Source: Rasiella rasia
Lineage (GTDB): Bacteria > Bacteroidota > Bacteroidia > Flavobacteriales > Flavobacteriaceae
Length of the DNA stretch: 64,000 nucleotides
Direction of reading: 5' to 3'
Assembly: GCF_011044175.1 (NCBI RefSeq)
Contig: NZ_CP049057.1
Coordinates: 883,501-947,500 of the forward strand
The notes under the pieces are model-generated. The model saw nothing but the letters and a program-made list of their open reading frames with translations. It was not told where the DNA came from and did no database searches. Below, one piece after another: positions 42,577 to 51,297 of this stretch. The first letter of the stretch is position 1, and every line of letters begins with the position of its first letter. The position numbers were made by a program, and so were the translations under genes.

Positions 42577-44058
42577 TTATTTTTTTATAATTTTTTTCTG
42601 TTGTGTACCAAAATCGCCAGTGGCTTGCAGGTAGTAGATTCCTTCGCTTACTGCGGAAATATCTATAGATGCACTCGATTTAGATTCAAACACCAATTGT
42701 CCTAGGGTGTTATACAGCGCTATGCTGTTGATAGTGGCATTAGATTTTACAAACAAGGTTCCTTGTGTTGGATTAGGATACACTTGAAAGGAAATTTCAG
42801 CAAGATTAGAAACACCTAAAACTTGCTCTACGGTCACCTCGTATGATATTTCATCCCAACTTTTAATATCATTTTCAATATAGAGTTTTACATTATATGT
42901 GCCATCTGCAGCGTAGGTATGCACAGGGTTTTGTAGTGTAGAGGTTGAACCATCTCCAAAATCCCACCACCAAGCTAGTGCTCCATCGCTGGTGTCTGTA
43001 AAAGTTACGTCTAAACTTCCAGGTGTATCACTTATAAAATCTGCTATAGGTTTATGCTGTAGCCAAAGAAAATTAACCGATTTATTTACAATCTCGTCCC
43101 AAAATGCATTAGGCGTTCCAGGCCAATTCCCGTTATCGGTACCGTGAAATTCATGCCCTTCTCCAGTTACAAAATAAGTTTCTTTATTGGTAAAATTTAA
43201 GGTCTCTAACTTGTCATTGATTGGGTTGCTTCCGTATACATCCGGAAATGGAGGAAACCCAAAAGGAGGGCCTACTTCAAAAGCAACAGTTGCATCTTCG
43301 GTTCCATGCGCCATAAAAATTGGAGTTGTATCGTTGGCTTTAATTAAATCTGGAGTTTGTACGGCGCCCCAAAGGGCTAAAATACCGTCGGGCTGCCCAT
43401 TCTCTCCTAAATTTAGGCCTACGTCTACGGGTCCCATATCGGGGCCAGTATGAAAAAACGGAAAGATGGCATTATTATACGACACAGCTTCTGTTTCGCT
43501 TGGTTTTTCGTCGGGGTCGTTCATATAAGCGTCATGCAAGACAATAAAAGCACCTGCACTGCTTCCGCCCATATACACTTTTGTTGGGTCTATACCGTAG
43601 GTTGCGGCGTTAGCACGTAAATAACGAACCGCAGCACGACCGTCTTGAATGGCGCGATACACGGCTCTAGTACCATGCATGGGCACATTAGACAATACAT
43701 AAAAACTCTTTCTATAGTCTATAGTGGCAGTCACATAACCTTTCCGCGCAAGCGAATCGCAAAAAGCGACCATGTCTTCATGATTCCTGTTGCCATTGAG
43801 GAAACCGCCCGAATGTGCAAAAATTACAGCAGGACGTAATTCAAAATCATCTCCTTCGGGTAGGTATAAATCCATTACTAAGTCGGCATTGGTCGTATTG
43901 CTCTCATCGTGGTATGGGAAATTAATAGCAGGAGCATTTCCGTAGACGATATCGGCTACTTTCTCTGCAGAAGGAAATAGCGTATTGGTATATCGATACT
44001 CTTGAGCATTGCCTAAAATCGACACAAAAACGAATAGGAAGAATAATAATTTTTTCAT
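42577..44058 (-). CDS. T9SS-secreted carboxylesterase-like hydrolase with PKD domain
   Basis: 493 aa. The start at 44058 gives a signal peptide (MKKLLFFLFVFVSILGNAQ); a 10-residue upstream extension was rejected. The alpha/beta hydrolase domain (about 25-330) has IFAHSGGF (oxyanion), GGSSAGA with nucleophile S167, and acidic/His blocks (TEDATV, GEGHEFHG). A PKD domain (about 335-415, WWWDFGDGSTSTLQNPVHTY) and a T9SS type A tail (QVYPNPTQGTLFVKSN, GIYYLQA) follow. A secreted esterase, perhaps polysaccharide-deacetylating; substrate unknown. Confidence 0.9.
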   Translation of the reverse strand: MKKLLFFLFVFVSILGNAQEYRYTNTLFPSAEKVADIVYGNAPAINFPYHDESNTTNADLVMDLYLPEGDDFELRPAVIFAHSGGFLNGNRNHEDMVAFCDSLARKGYVTATIDYRKSFYVLSNVPMHGTRAVYRAIQDGRAAVRYLRANAATYGIDPTKVYMGGSSAGAFIVLHDAYMNDPDEKPSETEAVSYNNAIFPFFHTGPDMGPVDVGLNLGENGQPDGILALWGAVQTPDLIKANDTTPIFMAHGTEDATVAFEVGPPFGFPPFPDVYGSNPINDKLETLNFTNKETYFVTGEGHEFHGTDNGNWPGTPNAFWDEIVNKSVNFLWLQHKPIADFISDTPGSLDVTFTDTSDGALAWWWDFGDGSTSTLQNPVHTYAADGTYNVKLYIENDIKSWDEISYEVTVEQVLGVSNLAEISFQVYPNPTQGTLFVKSNATINSIALYNTLGQLVFESKSSASIDISAVSEGIYYLQATGDFGTQQKKIIKK

Positions 44059-44208
44059 GGATAGATTTTCAATAAATGGAACAGACATGTAAAATAGGAA
44101 AATTTACAGAAGTCCCTTCTTATTTTATAAACTTATGAGATTTGAAAATGAGTTTTTCTCCATGTTGTCAAAATTTTCTACATTTAGGCAACTAACAACT
44201 GAACCTGT

Positions 44209-45567
44209 ATGAAATCGTATTACTATATTTTTATTTTTTGCTGCGGCTTTTTAGTCTCATGCCAACAAGATGAATACACGCCTGCACCAACGCAACTAGA
44301 TAACGAGCTTGCGTTACTCCTAAAAGAACGGTCTGAGGGGGAAGGCAATACCTTCTTTATGTTACCTGATTCTGGTGATTATTCAAGCATTCCACAAGAT
44401 CCCTTAAATCCAATTACGGCAGAAAAAGTTCGTTTAGGCCGGCTTTTGGTACACGAAACAGCTACTGGAGGTAATCCAAAAATAGCGAACAACAAATACA
44501 CCTACGCCTGTGCTAGCTGTCATCCAGCAGCTTCTGGGTTTTCGGCAGGTATACGCCAAGGTATAGGTGAAGGCGGTATAGGTTTTGGTTTTAAAGGAGA
44601 AGGCAGAGTAGCTATGGATGAAAATTCTATGCCTAGAGACAGCATAGATGTACAACCTATAAAACCCCCTACCCTAATTAATGTTGCGTACCAAACCGTA
44701 GCATTGTGGAATGGCGCACTAGGAGGCACAGGAATTAACGCACCCTACGTTCAACAAAACGCTGCTGCAGTACCAGAGAACTTATTAGGGTACCAAGGAG
44801 TAGAAACGCAAGGAATGGCTGGGCAGGTCATGCATCGTTTAAAGATTGATGAAGAATTTGCCGAAGAATTTGGGTATAAAACTTACTTCGATAGCGCTTT
44901 TCCATCTGTTCCTGTAGAAGAACGCTATTCACTGCTCAACGGTGCCTTGGCGATTGCAGCTTTTAATAGAACGGTTTTAGCCAACCAAGCTCCGTGGCAG
45001 GATTGGTTACGAGGCGATACCGAAGCACTAACTGCCGATCAAAAGAAAGGAGCACTCTTGTTTTTTGACAAAGCCCAATGCTACCAATGCCATACAGGAC
45101 CTGCATTAAAATCTGAAGGTTTTTACGCTTGGGGATTGTTTGATTTTAATCCAGAAGAAACCATCATATTCGACCCGTCCTTGCGTTCATTTAATATTGA
45201 AACCCAATTGGGAAGAGGTGAATTTACAGGGCGTGAGCAAGACAATTTTAAATTTAAAGTACCAACCCTCTACAATTTAAAAATGAACAAATTTTATGGG
45301 CATGGCGGTTCTGTAACAAGCGTTAGAGAGGTTGTAGCTTATAAAAACGCTGGAATAAAGCAGAATGCAGAAATACCTGATACTCAATTAGCACCACAAT
45401 TTGGAACCACAAACCTTACGACCGAAGAAATAGACCTTTTAGTTGATTTCTTAGAGAATGGTTTATACGATGCTACCATAGCACGTTACGCACCCGCTGC
45501 TGTGCTATCTGGAAACTGTATTCCTAATAACGATCCGCAGTCGAGAATAGATTTAGGATGTGATTAA
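44209..45567 (+). CDS. Di-haem cytochrome c peroxidase-like lipoprotein
   Basis: 452 aa with lipobox (GFLVSC, C18) and two haem c sites: C101-A-S-C104-H105 and C291-Y-Q-C294-H295. The order and the conserved RLGRLLVHE, LFFDKAQCYQCHTGP and FKVPTLYNLKMNKFYGHGGS blocks fit the CCP/MauG superfamily. It likely reduces peroxide or oxidises substrates in the periplasm. The stop overlaps the convergent beta-helix lipoprotein by 4 bp. Confidence 0.92.
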   Translation: MKSYYYIFIFCCGFLVSCQQDEYTPAPTQLDNELALLLKERSEGEGNTFFMLPDSGDYSSIPQDPLNPITAEKVRLGRLLVHETATGGNPKIANNKYTYACASCHPAASGFSAGIRQGIGEGGIGFGFKGEGRVAMDENSMPRDSIDVQPIKPPTLINVAYQTVALWNGALGGTGINAPYVQQNAAAVPENLLGYQGVETQGMAGQVMHRLKIDEEFAEEFGYKTYFDSAFPSVPVEERYSLLNGALAIAAFNRTVLANQAPWQDWLRGDTEALTADQKKGALLFFDKAQCYQCHTGPALKSEGFYAWGLFDFNPEETIIFDPSLRSFNIETQLGRGEFTGREQDNFKFKVPTLYNLKMNKFYGHGGSVTSVREVVAYKNAGIKQNAEIPDTQLAPQFGTTNLTTEEIDLLVDFLENGLYDATIARYAPAAVLSGNCIPNNDPQSRIDLGCD

Positions 45568-47117
45568 TCTCCGTCTGGATCTGGAAATTCTGTAGCTTGA
45601 TATGCACCTGCATCTGGAGCCGCGGCTGTGTTTCGCGGAGTACCATTTAAATCTAAATCTGGCCCTACGCCTGGCGCACCAATACCTTGTGCTCCTGAAG
45701 TACCTAGTTCAATATTGAAATTGTTATTCTCGGTATCTTGAAACAACGGGTCTTCATTTCTTACGATTTCAGTATACAATGAGGGATTGCCAAACTGGTA
45801 TTCAGGAATTTCGGTAAACTCATTGTTGGGGTCTTCAAAGCGAATTAAACTATTACGAACATTAAACGTAAATGTTCCGCCCGGCTCATTAATAATAGCC
45901 AGCTCTCTTAATTCATTTCCGTAGATAATACAATTATTGAAATTTGCTTCAAAGGTGTCTGCAACTAAGATTTCATCTGGACTAACAATAAAAATATTAT
46001 CTAATTGTACACTAGAGAAATTTCTGAAGCTGTTGGTCCAATAATTGGCAAACGTACAGTGGTTAAATTCGTAGCGACCACCAAAAGAGCATGCTAACGA
46101 TGCCTGACCACTATTATTTATAACTACATTTTCTCCATACACATCGCCTGTAAATGCAATAAGCCCAGAAACAGCACTGTTGTAAATCTGAACATTACGA
46201 AGGTCGAGCGTTCTAGGTCCTGTATTATTATCCATTCTAATACCGGCAATTCCGTTTTTAATGGTTGTATAATTAAATTCGTGATCTACACTACCATCTG
46301 TAAGCCAAATAAAGCCCCACTGTCCGGGTACATCGCTAAAGGAAGGCTCTAGTCTATCTCCTTCAAAAATCACTTCGTTTTCTAGTGCTATTGGGTCTGT
46401 ACTTGCTTCACCGTTTACTTTTATAGAGGCACCGCTAGCAACTAAAATTCCGCTGTTTTCGTGAAAATGAATCCGCGCCCCTGCATCTACCGTTAAGGTT
46501 TTGTCTTCTGGAACGGCGGCAAATCCATAAATTACATAGGGTTTTTCGTTTGTAAAGTTGAGTTCGGTATCATCTAGAAAAAAGCCTTCAATATCGAAAG
46601 CTCCTTCACCTTCACCAATGGTGAGTGTTTCAAACATACCATTACCTAAATCGTCTGGAAAGAGAAATACAGCATCTTGAATTAATGTTACTAATTCAAC
46701 TTCTTGCCTACTACCTTGCCCATCAAAAACTAATTGATCTGTGTATAAAAATTGTGTGTCGTTATTAGATGCTGCAGCGATATCTAAGGTAGTTTCAATA
46801 AAGATAAAAATACTGTCTTGTGCGAGTACTTGAACGTCTGTAAAGCTCTTTCCTGGCACTCCGTCTACGTTTAAGCGATAATTAGAGGCCTCTCCCTGCG
46901 CTAAAGCTACGGTAGGTATACTAATATCATCGTCGGTTCTGTTGTAAACCTTGAGGTTGTAGGTGCTTGACCCAATATTGCTAAAAACGGTGTCTAGAAA
47001 CACAGTGTCTTGAGAAAACTCTAAGTTACCAGTACTGGCTACAGTTTCAAAATCGTTTCTACAAGAACTCCATGTTATCACACAGGCCAATAAGGCAATG
47101 GCGTACAAATACTTCAT
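45564..47117 (-). CDS. Surface lipoprotein with right-handed beta-helix-like repeats
   Basis: 517 aa with lipobox (TWSSC, C19). An Ig-like N-terminal region is followed by a series of short parallel-beta-like repeats (IHFHENSGILVASGASIKV, YTTIKNGIAGIRMDN, YGENVVINNSGQASL). It ends in a choice-of-anchor-like tail (GPDLDLNGTPRN...DAGAYQAT). Resembles pectate-lyase-like and choice-of-anchor-Q proteins, but no catalytic site can be named. Convergent with the peroxidase gene. Confidence 0.8.
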   Translation of the reverse strand: MKYLYAIALLACVITWSSCRNDFETVASTGNLEFSQDTVFLDTVFSNIGSSTYNLKVYNRTDDDISIPTVALAQGEASNYRLNVDGVPGKSFTDVQVLAQDSIFIFIETTLDIAAASNNDTQFLYTDQLVFDGQGSRQEVELVTLIQDAVFLFPDDLGNGMFETLTIGEGEGAFDIEGFFLDDTELNFTNEKPYVIYGFAAVPEDKTLTVDAGARIHFHENSGILVASGASIKVNGEASTDPIALENEVIFEGDRLEPSFSDVPGQWGFIWLTDGSVDHEFNYTTIKNGIAGIRMDNNTGPRTLDLRNVQIYNSAVSGLIAFTGDVYGENVVINNSGQASLACSFGGRYEFNHCTFANYWTNSFRNFSSVQLDNIFIVSPDEILVADTFEANFNNCIIYGNELRELAIINEPGGTFTFNVRNSLIRFEDPNNEFTEIPEYQFGNPSLYTEIVRNEDPLFQDTENNNFNIELGTSGAQGIGAPGVGPDLDLNGTPRNTAAAPDAGAYQATEFPDPDGD

Positions 47118-47268
47118 TAAGCTAAATTTTCAGTAAAAATATAACTTTTTTATAAGGGGAATATTGTTTGGGACTCAAAGTTTGCATATTGAGGGTAAAA
47201 AGGAACGTTAGCTATAAAAAACAGGGCGCTACGCAACCAGTTAACTTAGAACTACCACATTAGCATGC

Positions 47269-48138
47269 TTATCTGTTTCCATCATTATTTTTAGACCGCT
47301 TTGCTTTTGCCTTTGCACGTTTTATTTTCATAAATTCTTTATGGTTACGCATGGCTTTTTCTGAATTGGTTTCTTCAGTTTTAGATTCTGTTAAATTTGC
47401 TCCAATTTCATCACCAAATGGCTTCGTGGTAGGGCCTTCTTCAAATTTTGACCCTCGTACACCAATACCCCCCATGATCACCATCTCGCCCATCATACTT
47501 AAATCTTCTTGAAGCTGAAGGTTAATACTGTTTGATACATTTGAAATTAAAATTTCTTTCGATATATAACCTACGTTAGAAAACACTAGTGTTTGTTTAG
47601 GCGCTACTTCGATGGTGTAGTTACCTTCAAAATCTGTCTGGGTTCCTTTAGCCGTACCTTTAATTAAAACATTAACTCCAACCAAGGGCAATTTGTTGAT
47701 ATCTGTAACGGTTCCTATAATAGTCACTGTTTTTGTTGAATCTGAAACCGTCGGTGTTTTAGTAGTGATTTGAGCATTAGACTGCATGCTACCAATTCCT
47801 AACGAAGTAAATTCCTTTTGTTGGGGTTGCGCGACAGGATTTTTATTTGTAGTGGCGAATAGTGTAAATGGTATTAAAAAAGAAGCCGCTAAAGGCGCAA
47901 AACGATGTGTAGTTTTTCGCTCTAAGGTTAATTTACGATTTAATTGAGACGGTATAAATTTTCCGCAGACATTGTTATTTTTTAAAACATGTGTAACGAT
48001 AGCTTCATCTGTAGCCCCTGTAAAGTCTATCACTTCTTTTGTACATGCTGCACAAAATTTACCTTTCTCGGTAGGAGACATAGCTGCCCAATCTTCCTGA
48101 CAGGGTTCAGCAATACTAACTGTGATTGATTTTTTCAT
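47269..48138 (-). CDS. Membrane protein with CarboxypepD_reg-like domain
   Basis: 289 aa. The cytosolic N-terminus has a Cys pair FCAACTKEVIDFTG and C in NNVCGKF. A transmembrane segment (FAPLAASFLIPFTLFATT) is followed by a CarboxypepD_reg-like (SusC-plug-type) beta domain (about 135-215: IIGTVTDINKLPLVGVNVLI, GNYTIEVAPKQTLVFSNVGY) and a charged tail rich in Lys/Arg. Similar proteins are frequent in Flavobacteriaceae; function unknown. Confidence 0.8.
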   Translation of the reverse strand: MKKSITVSIAEPCQEDWAAMSPTEKGKFCAACTKEVIDFTGATDEAIVTHVLKNNNVCGKFIPSQLNRKLTLERKTTHRFAPLAASFLIPFTLFATTNKNPVAQPQQKEFTSLGIGSMQSNAQITTKTPTVSDSTKTVTIIGTVTDINKLPLVGVNVLIKGTAKGTQTDFEGNYTIEVAPKQTLVFSNVGYISKEILISNVSNSINLQLQEDLSMMGEMVIMGGIGVRGSKFEEGPTTKPFGDEIGANLTESKTEETNSEKAMRNHKEFMKIKRAKAKAKRSKNNDGNR

Positions 48139-48294
48139 GAGTGTGTTTTAGGTTAATGCTGATACAAATCACCTAAAATTTCCGAAGCATAAAAAAGACC
48201 AATGAGTAAACAGGACGTTTTATTGAGGGAACATGGAGTATAAACTTAAAGCTAAAGAAGAATAGCATTTTTTGAAGTATGAATCAGTAAGCCC

Positions 48295-49332
48295 TTACTT
48301 TTTTACTACTTCAATTTTAAAAAGCTTGTCCCAGTTTTTACCAGTTACGTATAAAATATTTGGTTCGCCTTTGTAGGCTATGCCGTTAAGTACGTCTAAT
48401 TTTGGATGCTGGGTTACGTTGGCTTTCAACCCTTTTAAGTTAACAACCCCTTCTACGGCGCCAGTTTGCGGATTTACAATAGCAATGGCGTCTTTTTTAT
48501 AAACGTTGGCATAAATACGGTTGTCTACCCACTCTAATTCGTTAATGGTGTCTATCTTACTTTTATTGGTGTACACCTCTATGTAGCTCTTTTCTGCCAG
48601 CGTTTCTTTATCGAGCGTCCAAATTTTTTCGGTACCGTCGCTCTTATAAATTACCTTTCCGTCGTTGCACAATCCCCAACCTTCTTTACTTTCTCCATAC
48701 ACAAATGTGCCCGTTTTTTCAAAGGTGTTTTTGTTGTAAATAAATCCGCTACCACTTCTCCAAGTTAGCTGATATATTTTATCATCAACAATTGTAAGTC
48801 CTTCTCCAAAATAGCGATCGCCAATGGCGAGACTTTCAAGAACGCTCCCAGTGGTTACATCTGTTTTACGCAATGTAGACTCTTTAAACTGGCCGGTGCT
48901 CTCGTAGAGTGTATCGTTACTAAATTCTAGGCCTTGGGTATAGGCATTTTGGTCATGCGGATAGGTTTCAAGTATATTGTACGAGAAAATTTCTGGTTTG
49001 TTTGGTGCTACAATGGTAATTGTCTTTTCTACGGAAATATCTTTGCCGTCTACTGTAGCCGTACCTGTAATAGTATGCTTGCCCATCTTTTGCTGAGTTA
49101 ACGGAATAGATGACCCTACAATTTCGGTATCGTTAAATTTAAATTTTGTTGTTGAAATCGTTACATTCTTTTTATTCTGAAGCGAAACCGAAATAGTTTC
49201 AGCAGGGGTATACGTTTTCTGTTCGTCTTGAATTTCTACAGAAAAATAAGCATTCGGGTTCTTTATTTCTTCTTCGCAACTCACCAAAAAGATGCTTAAA
49301 AATATGAAGATGATACCGTTATAAAATTTCAT
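48295..49332 (-). CDS. Glutaminyl-peptide cyclotransferase-like lipoprotein
   Basis: 345 aa. The start at 49332 gives a lipoprotein signal (MKFYNGIIFIFLSIFLVSC); the longer frame to 49437 runs into the SRP RNA and was rejected. An Ig-like domain (about 25-115) is followed by a beta-propeller of the plant-type glutamine cyclotransferase family (about 125-345: YPHDQNAYTQGLEF, YESTGQF, ELEWVDNRIYANVY). Predicted to convert N-terminal Gln to pyroglutamate outside the cytoplasm, which fits T9SS cargo that often starts with Gln after signal cleavage. Confidence 0.88.
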   Translation of the reverse strand: MKFYNGIIFIFLSIFLVSCEEEIKNPNAYFSVEIQDEQKTYTPAETISVSLQNKKNVTISTTKFKFNDTEIVGSSIPLTQQKMGKHTITGTATVDGKDISVEKTITIVAPNKPEIFSYNILETYPHDQNAYTQGLEFSNDTLYESTGQFKESTLRKTDVTTGSVLESLAIGDRYFGEGLTIVDDKIYQLTWRSGSGFIYNKNTFEKTGTFVYGESKEGWGLCNDGKVIYKSDGTEKIWTLDKETLAEKSYIEVYTNKSKIDTINELEWVDNRIYANVYKKDAIAIVNPQTGAVEGVVNLKGLKANVTQHPKLDVLNGIAYKGEPNILYVTGKNWDKLFKIEVVKK

Positions 49333-49386
49333 AGCATGTAATATTTTAAACGCAAGATAGCCAATAATAATTGATGTTAAAAATGC

Positions 49387-49417
49387 TTGTAAAAGCATTA
49401 AATGTGCCTTATATTTG
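49387..49417 (+). promoter_or_regulatory. SRP RNA promoter
   Basis: TTG (49387-49389), 20-bp spacer, TATATTTG (49410-49417). A consensus Bacteroidota promoter placed just before the RNA start. Confidence 0.75.
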
Positions 49418-49420
49418 CAC

Positions 49421-49520
49421 CGGCAAGTCCTACACAACTAGCTCCTGTTGAACCCCCCAGGGCGGGAACGCAGCAAGGGTAGACGGTCGTAGCAGTGTGA
49501 TGTAGGTAGCTTGCCATTTT
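49421..49520 (+). ncRNA. ffs: Signal recognition particle RNA, small bacterial type
   Basis: The invariant apical domain is present (GGGAACGCAGCAAGG with flanking TGTTGAACCCCCCAGG), inside an outer stem in which GGCAAG (49422) pairs with CTTGCC (49510) and CCTACA with TGTAGG. A T-run follows. It binds Ffh to target nascent membrane and exported proteins. Confidence 0.95.
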
Positions 49521-49647
49521 TTATGCCCTAAAGTCTCGTTATTTTTGTTGCCTAAATCCTTCAGAAACTTCTTAAAAAAGGGCATTTACTAAATAAATTT
49601 TGGAATACTAATTACAAGTGCGCATCTTTGTGCCACACAACAGACCT

Positions 49648-50454
49648 ATGGCAAAAGTTGTATTTATTACAGGAGCTTCTTCAGGAATAGGAAAAGCTAT
49701 TGGCTGTTACCTTCATAACAAAGGGTATGTTGTCTACGGAACTAGTAGGAGTCCTGAAAAATACAAAGATGCTATTCCTTTTACTTTAGTGCCGCTAGAT
49801 GTTACGCAACCCGATACCATTACTGCTGCTGTGGCACAAATACTAGCCAATTCTGCTACCATAGATGTGCTTGTAAACAATGCGGGCGTAGGAATTACTG
49901 GACCAATTGAAGAAACCCCAACCGACGAAATTAGGAACGCCTTTGAAACAAATTTCTACGGCCCCTTAAACGTGATAAAGGCTGTATTGCCACAAATGCG
50001 TAAACAACGTAGCGGTCATATTATAAATATTACTTCTATCGCAGGTTATATGGGGCTTCCCTATCGCGGGATTTACAGTGCAACTAAAGCAGCGCTGGAA
50101 ATTACAACAGAGGCTTACCGAATGGAAACTAAGCAGTTTGGTATACAAATGACCAATGTGGCACCAGGCGATTTTGCAACAAATATTGCCGCTGGACGTT
50201 ATCATGCCCCTGTCTTAGAAGATTCACCCTACAAAAATGCCTACGGTGCTACGCTAGAAACAATGAATGCGCATGTAGATGCAGGAAATGATCCAGACGA
50301 AATGGCAAAAGCCATAGAACGCATAATTGAGACCAAACATCCTAGAATTCATTACAAAGTAGGTGCGTTTATACAGAAATTCTCTATTGTACTAAAGCGT
50401 GTATTACCAGGCAAGACGTATGAAAAGATGCTCATGAAACACTATGACCTCTAA
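49648..50454 (+). CDS. SDR-family oxidoreductase
   Basis: 268 aa. ATG at 49648 (MAKVVFITGASSGIG); a GTG start 30 bp upstream is less likely. Classical short-chain dehydrogenase: TGASSGIG cofactor loop, NNAGVG, catalytic Ser (NITS), Tyr and Lys (YSATKAA). It likely uses NADP(H), inferred from YGTSRSP after the second beta strand. Cytosolic; substrate unknown. Confidence 0.9.
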   Translation: MAKVVFITGASSGIGKAIGCYLHNKGYVVYGTSRSPEKYKDAIPFTLVPLDVTQPDTITAAVAQILANSATIDVLVNNAGVGITGPIEETPTDEIRNAFETNFYGPLNVIKAVLPQMRKQRSGHIINITSIAGYMGLPYRGIYSATKAALEITTEAYRMETKQFGIQMTNVAPGDFATNIAAGRYHAPVLEDSPYKNAYGATLETMNAHVDAGNDPDEMAKAIERIIETKHPRIHYKVGAFIQKFSIVLKRVLPGKTYEKMLMKHYDL

Positions 50455-50527
50455 ATCATAATCTATCCTACTGAGCCTGCCCAAGTGTAGCACTCACCAC
50501 TAATTTATCACAAGTTATCGACATTCG

Positions 50528-50558
50528 TTTTTATCGCATCTATATCTTCTTATTTTTG
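50528..50558 (+). promoter_or_regulatory. Candidate fsa promoter
   Basis: TATTTTTG (50551-50558), with TTT at the -33 position 20 bp upstream. Confidence 0.4.
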
Positions 50559-50581
50559 CTGAAACCTTAACTCATAATCCT

Positions 50582-51235
50582 ATGAAATTTTTCATCGATA
50601 CTGCCAACTTAGACCAAATTCGCGAAGCCCAAGATTTAGGCGTTTTAGATGGTGTAACTACCAATCCTTCATTAATGGCTAAAGAGGGTATTTCTGGAAC
50701 AGATAATATCTTAAAACATTACGTAGACATTTGTAATATTGTAGATGGCGATGTGTCTGCCGAAGTAATTTCGACCGATTTTGAAGGGATGGTTCGAGAA
50801 GGAGAACAACTGGCAGAATTACATGACCAAATTGTGGTTAAAGTACCAATGATAAAGGAGGGAGTAAAAGCTATTAAATATTTTACAGACAATGGTATTC
50901 GTACCAATTGTACCTTAGTATTCTCTGCAGGACAAGCACTTCTTGCAGCAAAGGCTGGAGCCACTTATGTTTCGCCTTTTATTGGAAGGCTAGACGACAT
51001 CTCTACAGATGGTCTTAACCTTATTGCTGAAATACGTCTCATTTATGACAACTACGGTTTTGAGACGCAGATACTAGCAGCAAGTGTACGCCATACTATG
51101 CACGTCTTAGAATGTGCGAAAATTGGTAGTGATGTAATGACCGGACCTCTTTCTTCAATAGAAGGGTTACTAAAGCACCCACTAACCGACATAGGACTAG
51201 CAAAGTTCTTAGCAGATTATAAAAAAGGAAACTAG
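50582..51235 (+). CDS. fsa: Fructose-6-phosphate aldolase/transaldolase-like protein
   Basis: 217 aa, the short transaldolase subfamily (TalC/FSA): [40 protein letters not shown] with Schiff-base Lys at 87, and SPFIGRLDD. It likely works as a transaldolase of the non-oxidative pentose phosphate pathway or as an F6P aldolase; the two cannot be separated by sequence here. A terminator follows. Confidence 0.92.
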   Translation: MKFFIDTANLDQIREAQDLGVLDGVTTNPSLMAKEGISGTDNILKHYVDICNIVDGDVSAEVISTDFEGMVREGEQLAELHDQIVVKVPMIKEGVKAIKYFTDNGIRTNCTLVFSAGQALLAAKAGATYVSPFIGRLDDISTDGLNLIAEIRLIYDNYGFETQILAASVRHTMHVLECAKIGSDVMTGPLSSIEGLLKHPLTDIGLAKFLADYKKGN

Positions 51236-51255
51236 TAGTTGGTAGCAACCATTAT

Positions 51256-51297
51256 GCTCTTCTATGCTTTATAGAATAGAAGAGCGCATTATTTTTT
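51256..51297 (+). terminator. Terminator of fsa
   Basis: GCTCTTCTAT and ATAGAAGAGC form a 10-bp stem with a 10-nt loop; six T's follow shortly after. Confidence 0.75.

Noticed and set aside
49333-49437. N-terminal extension of the glutamine cyclotransferase gene
   Set aside because: It would overlap the SRP RNA and its promoter and would hide the lipoprotein signal starting at 49332.
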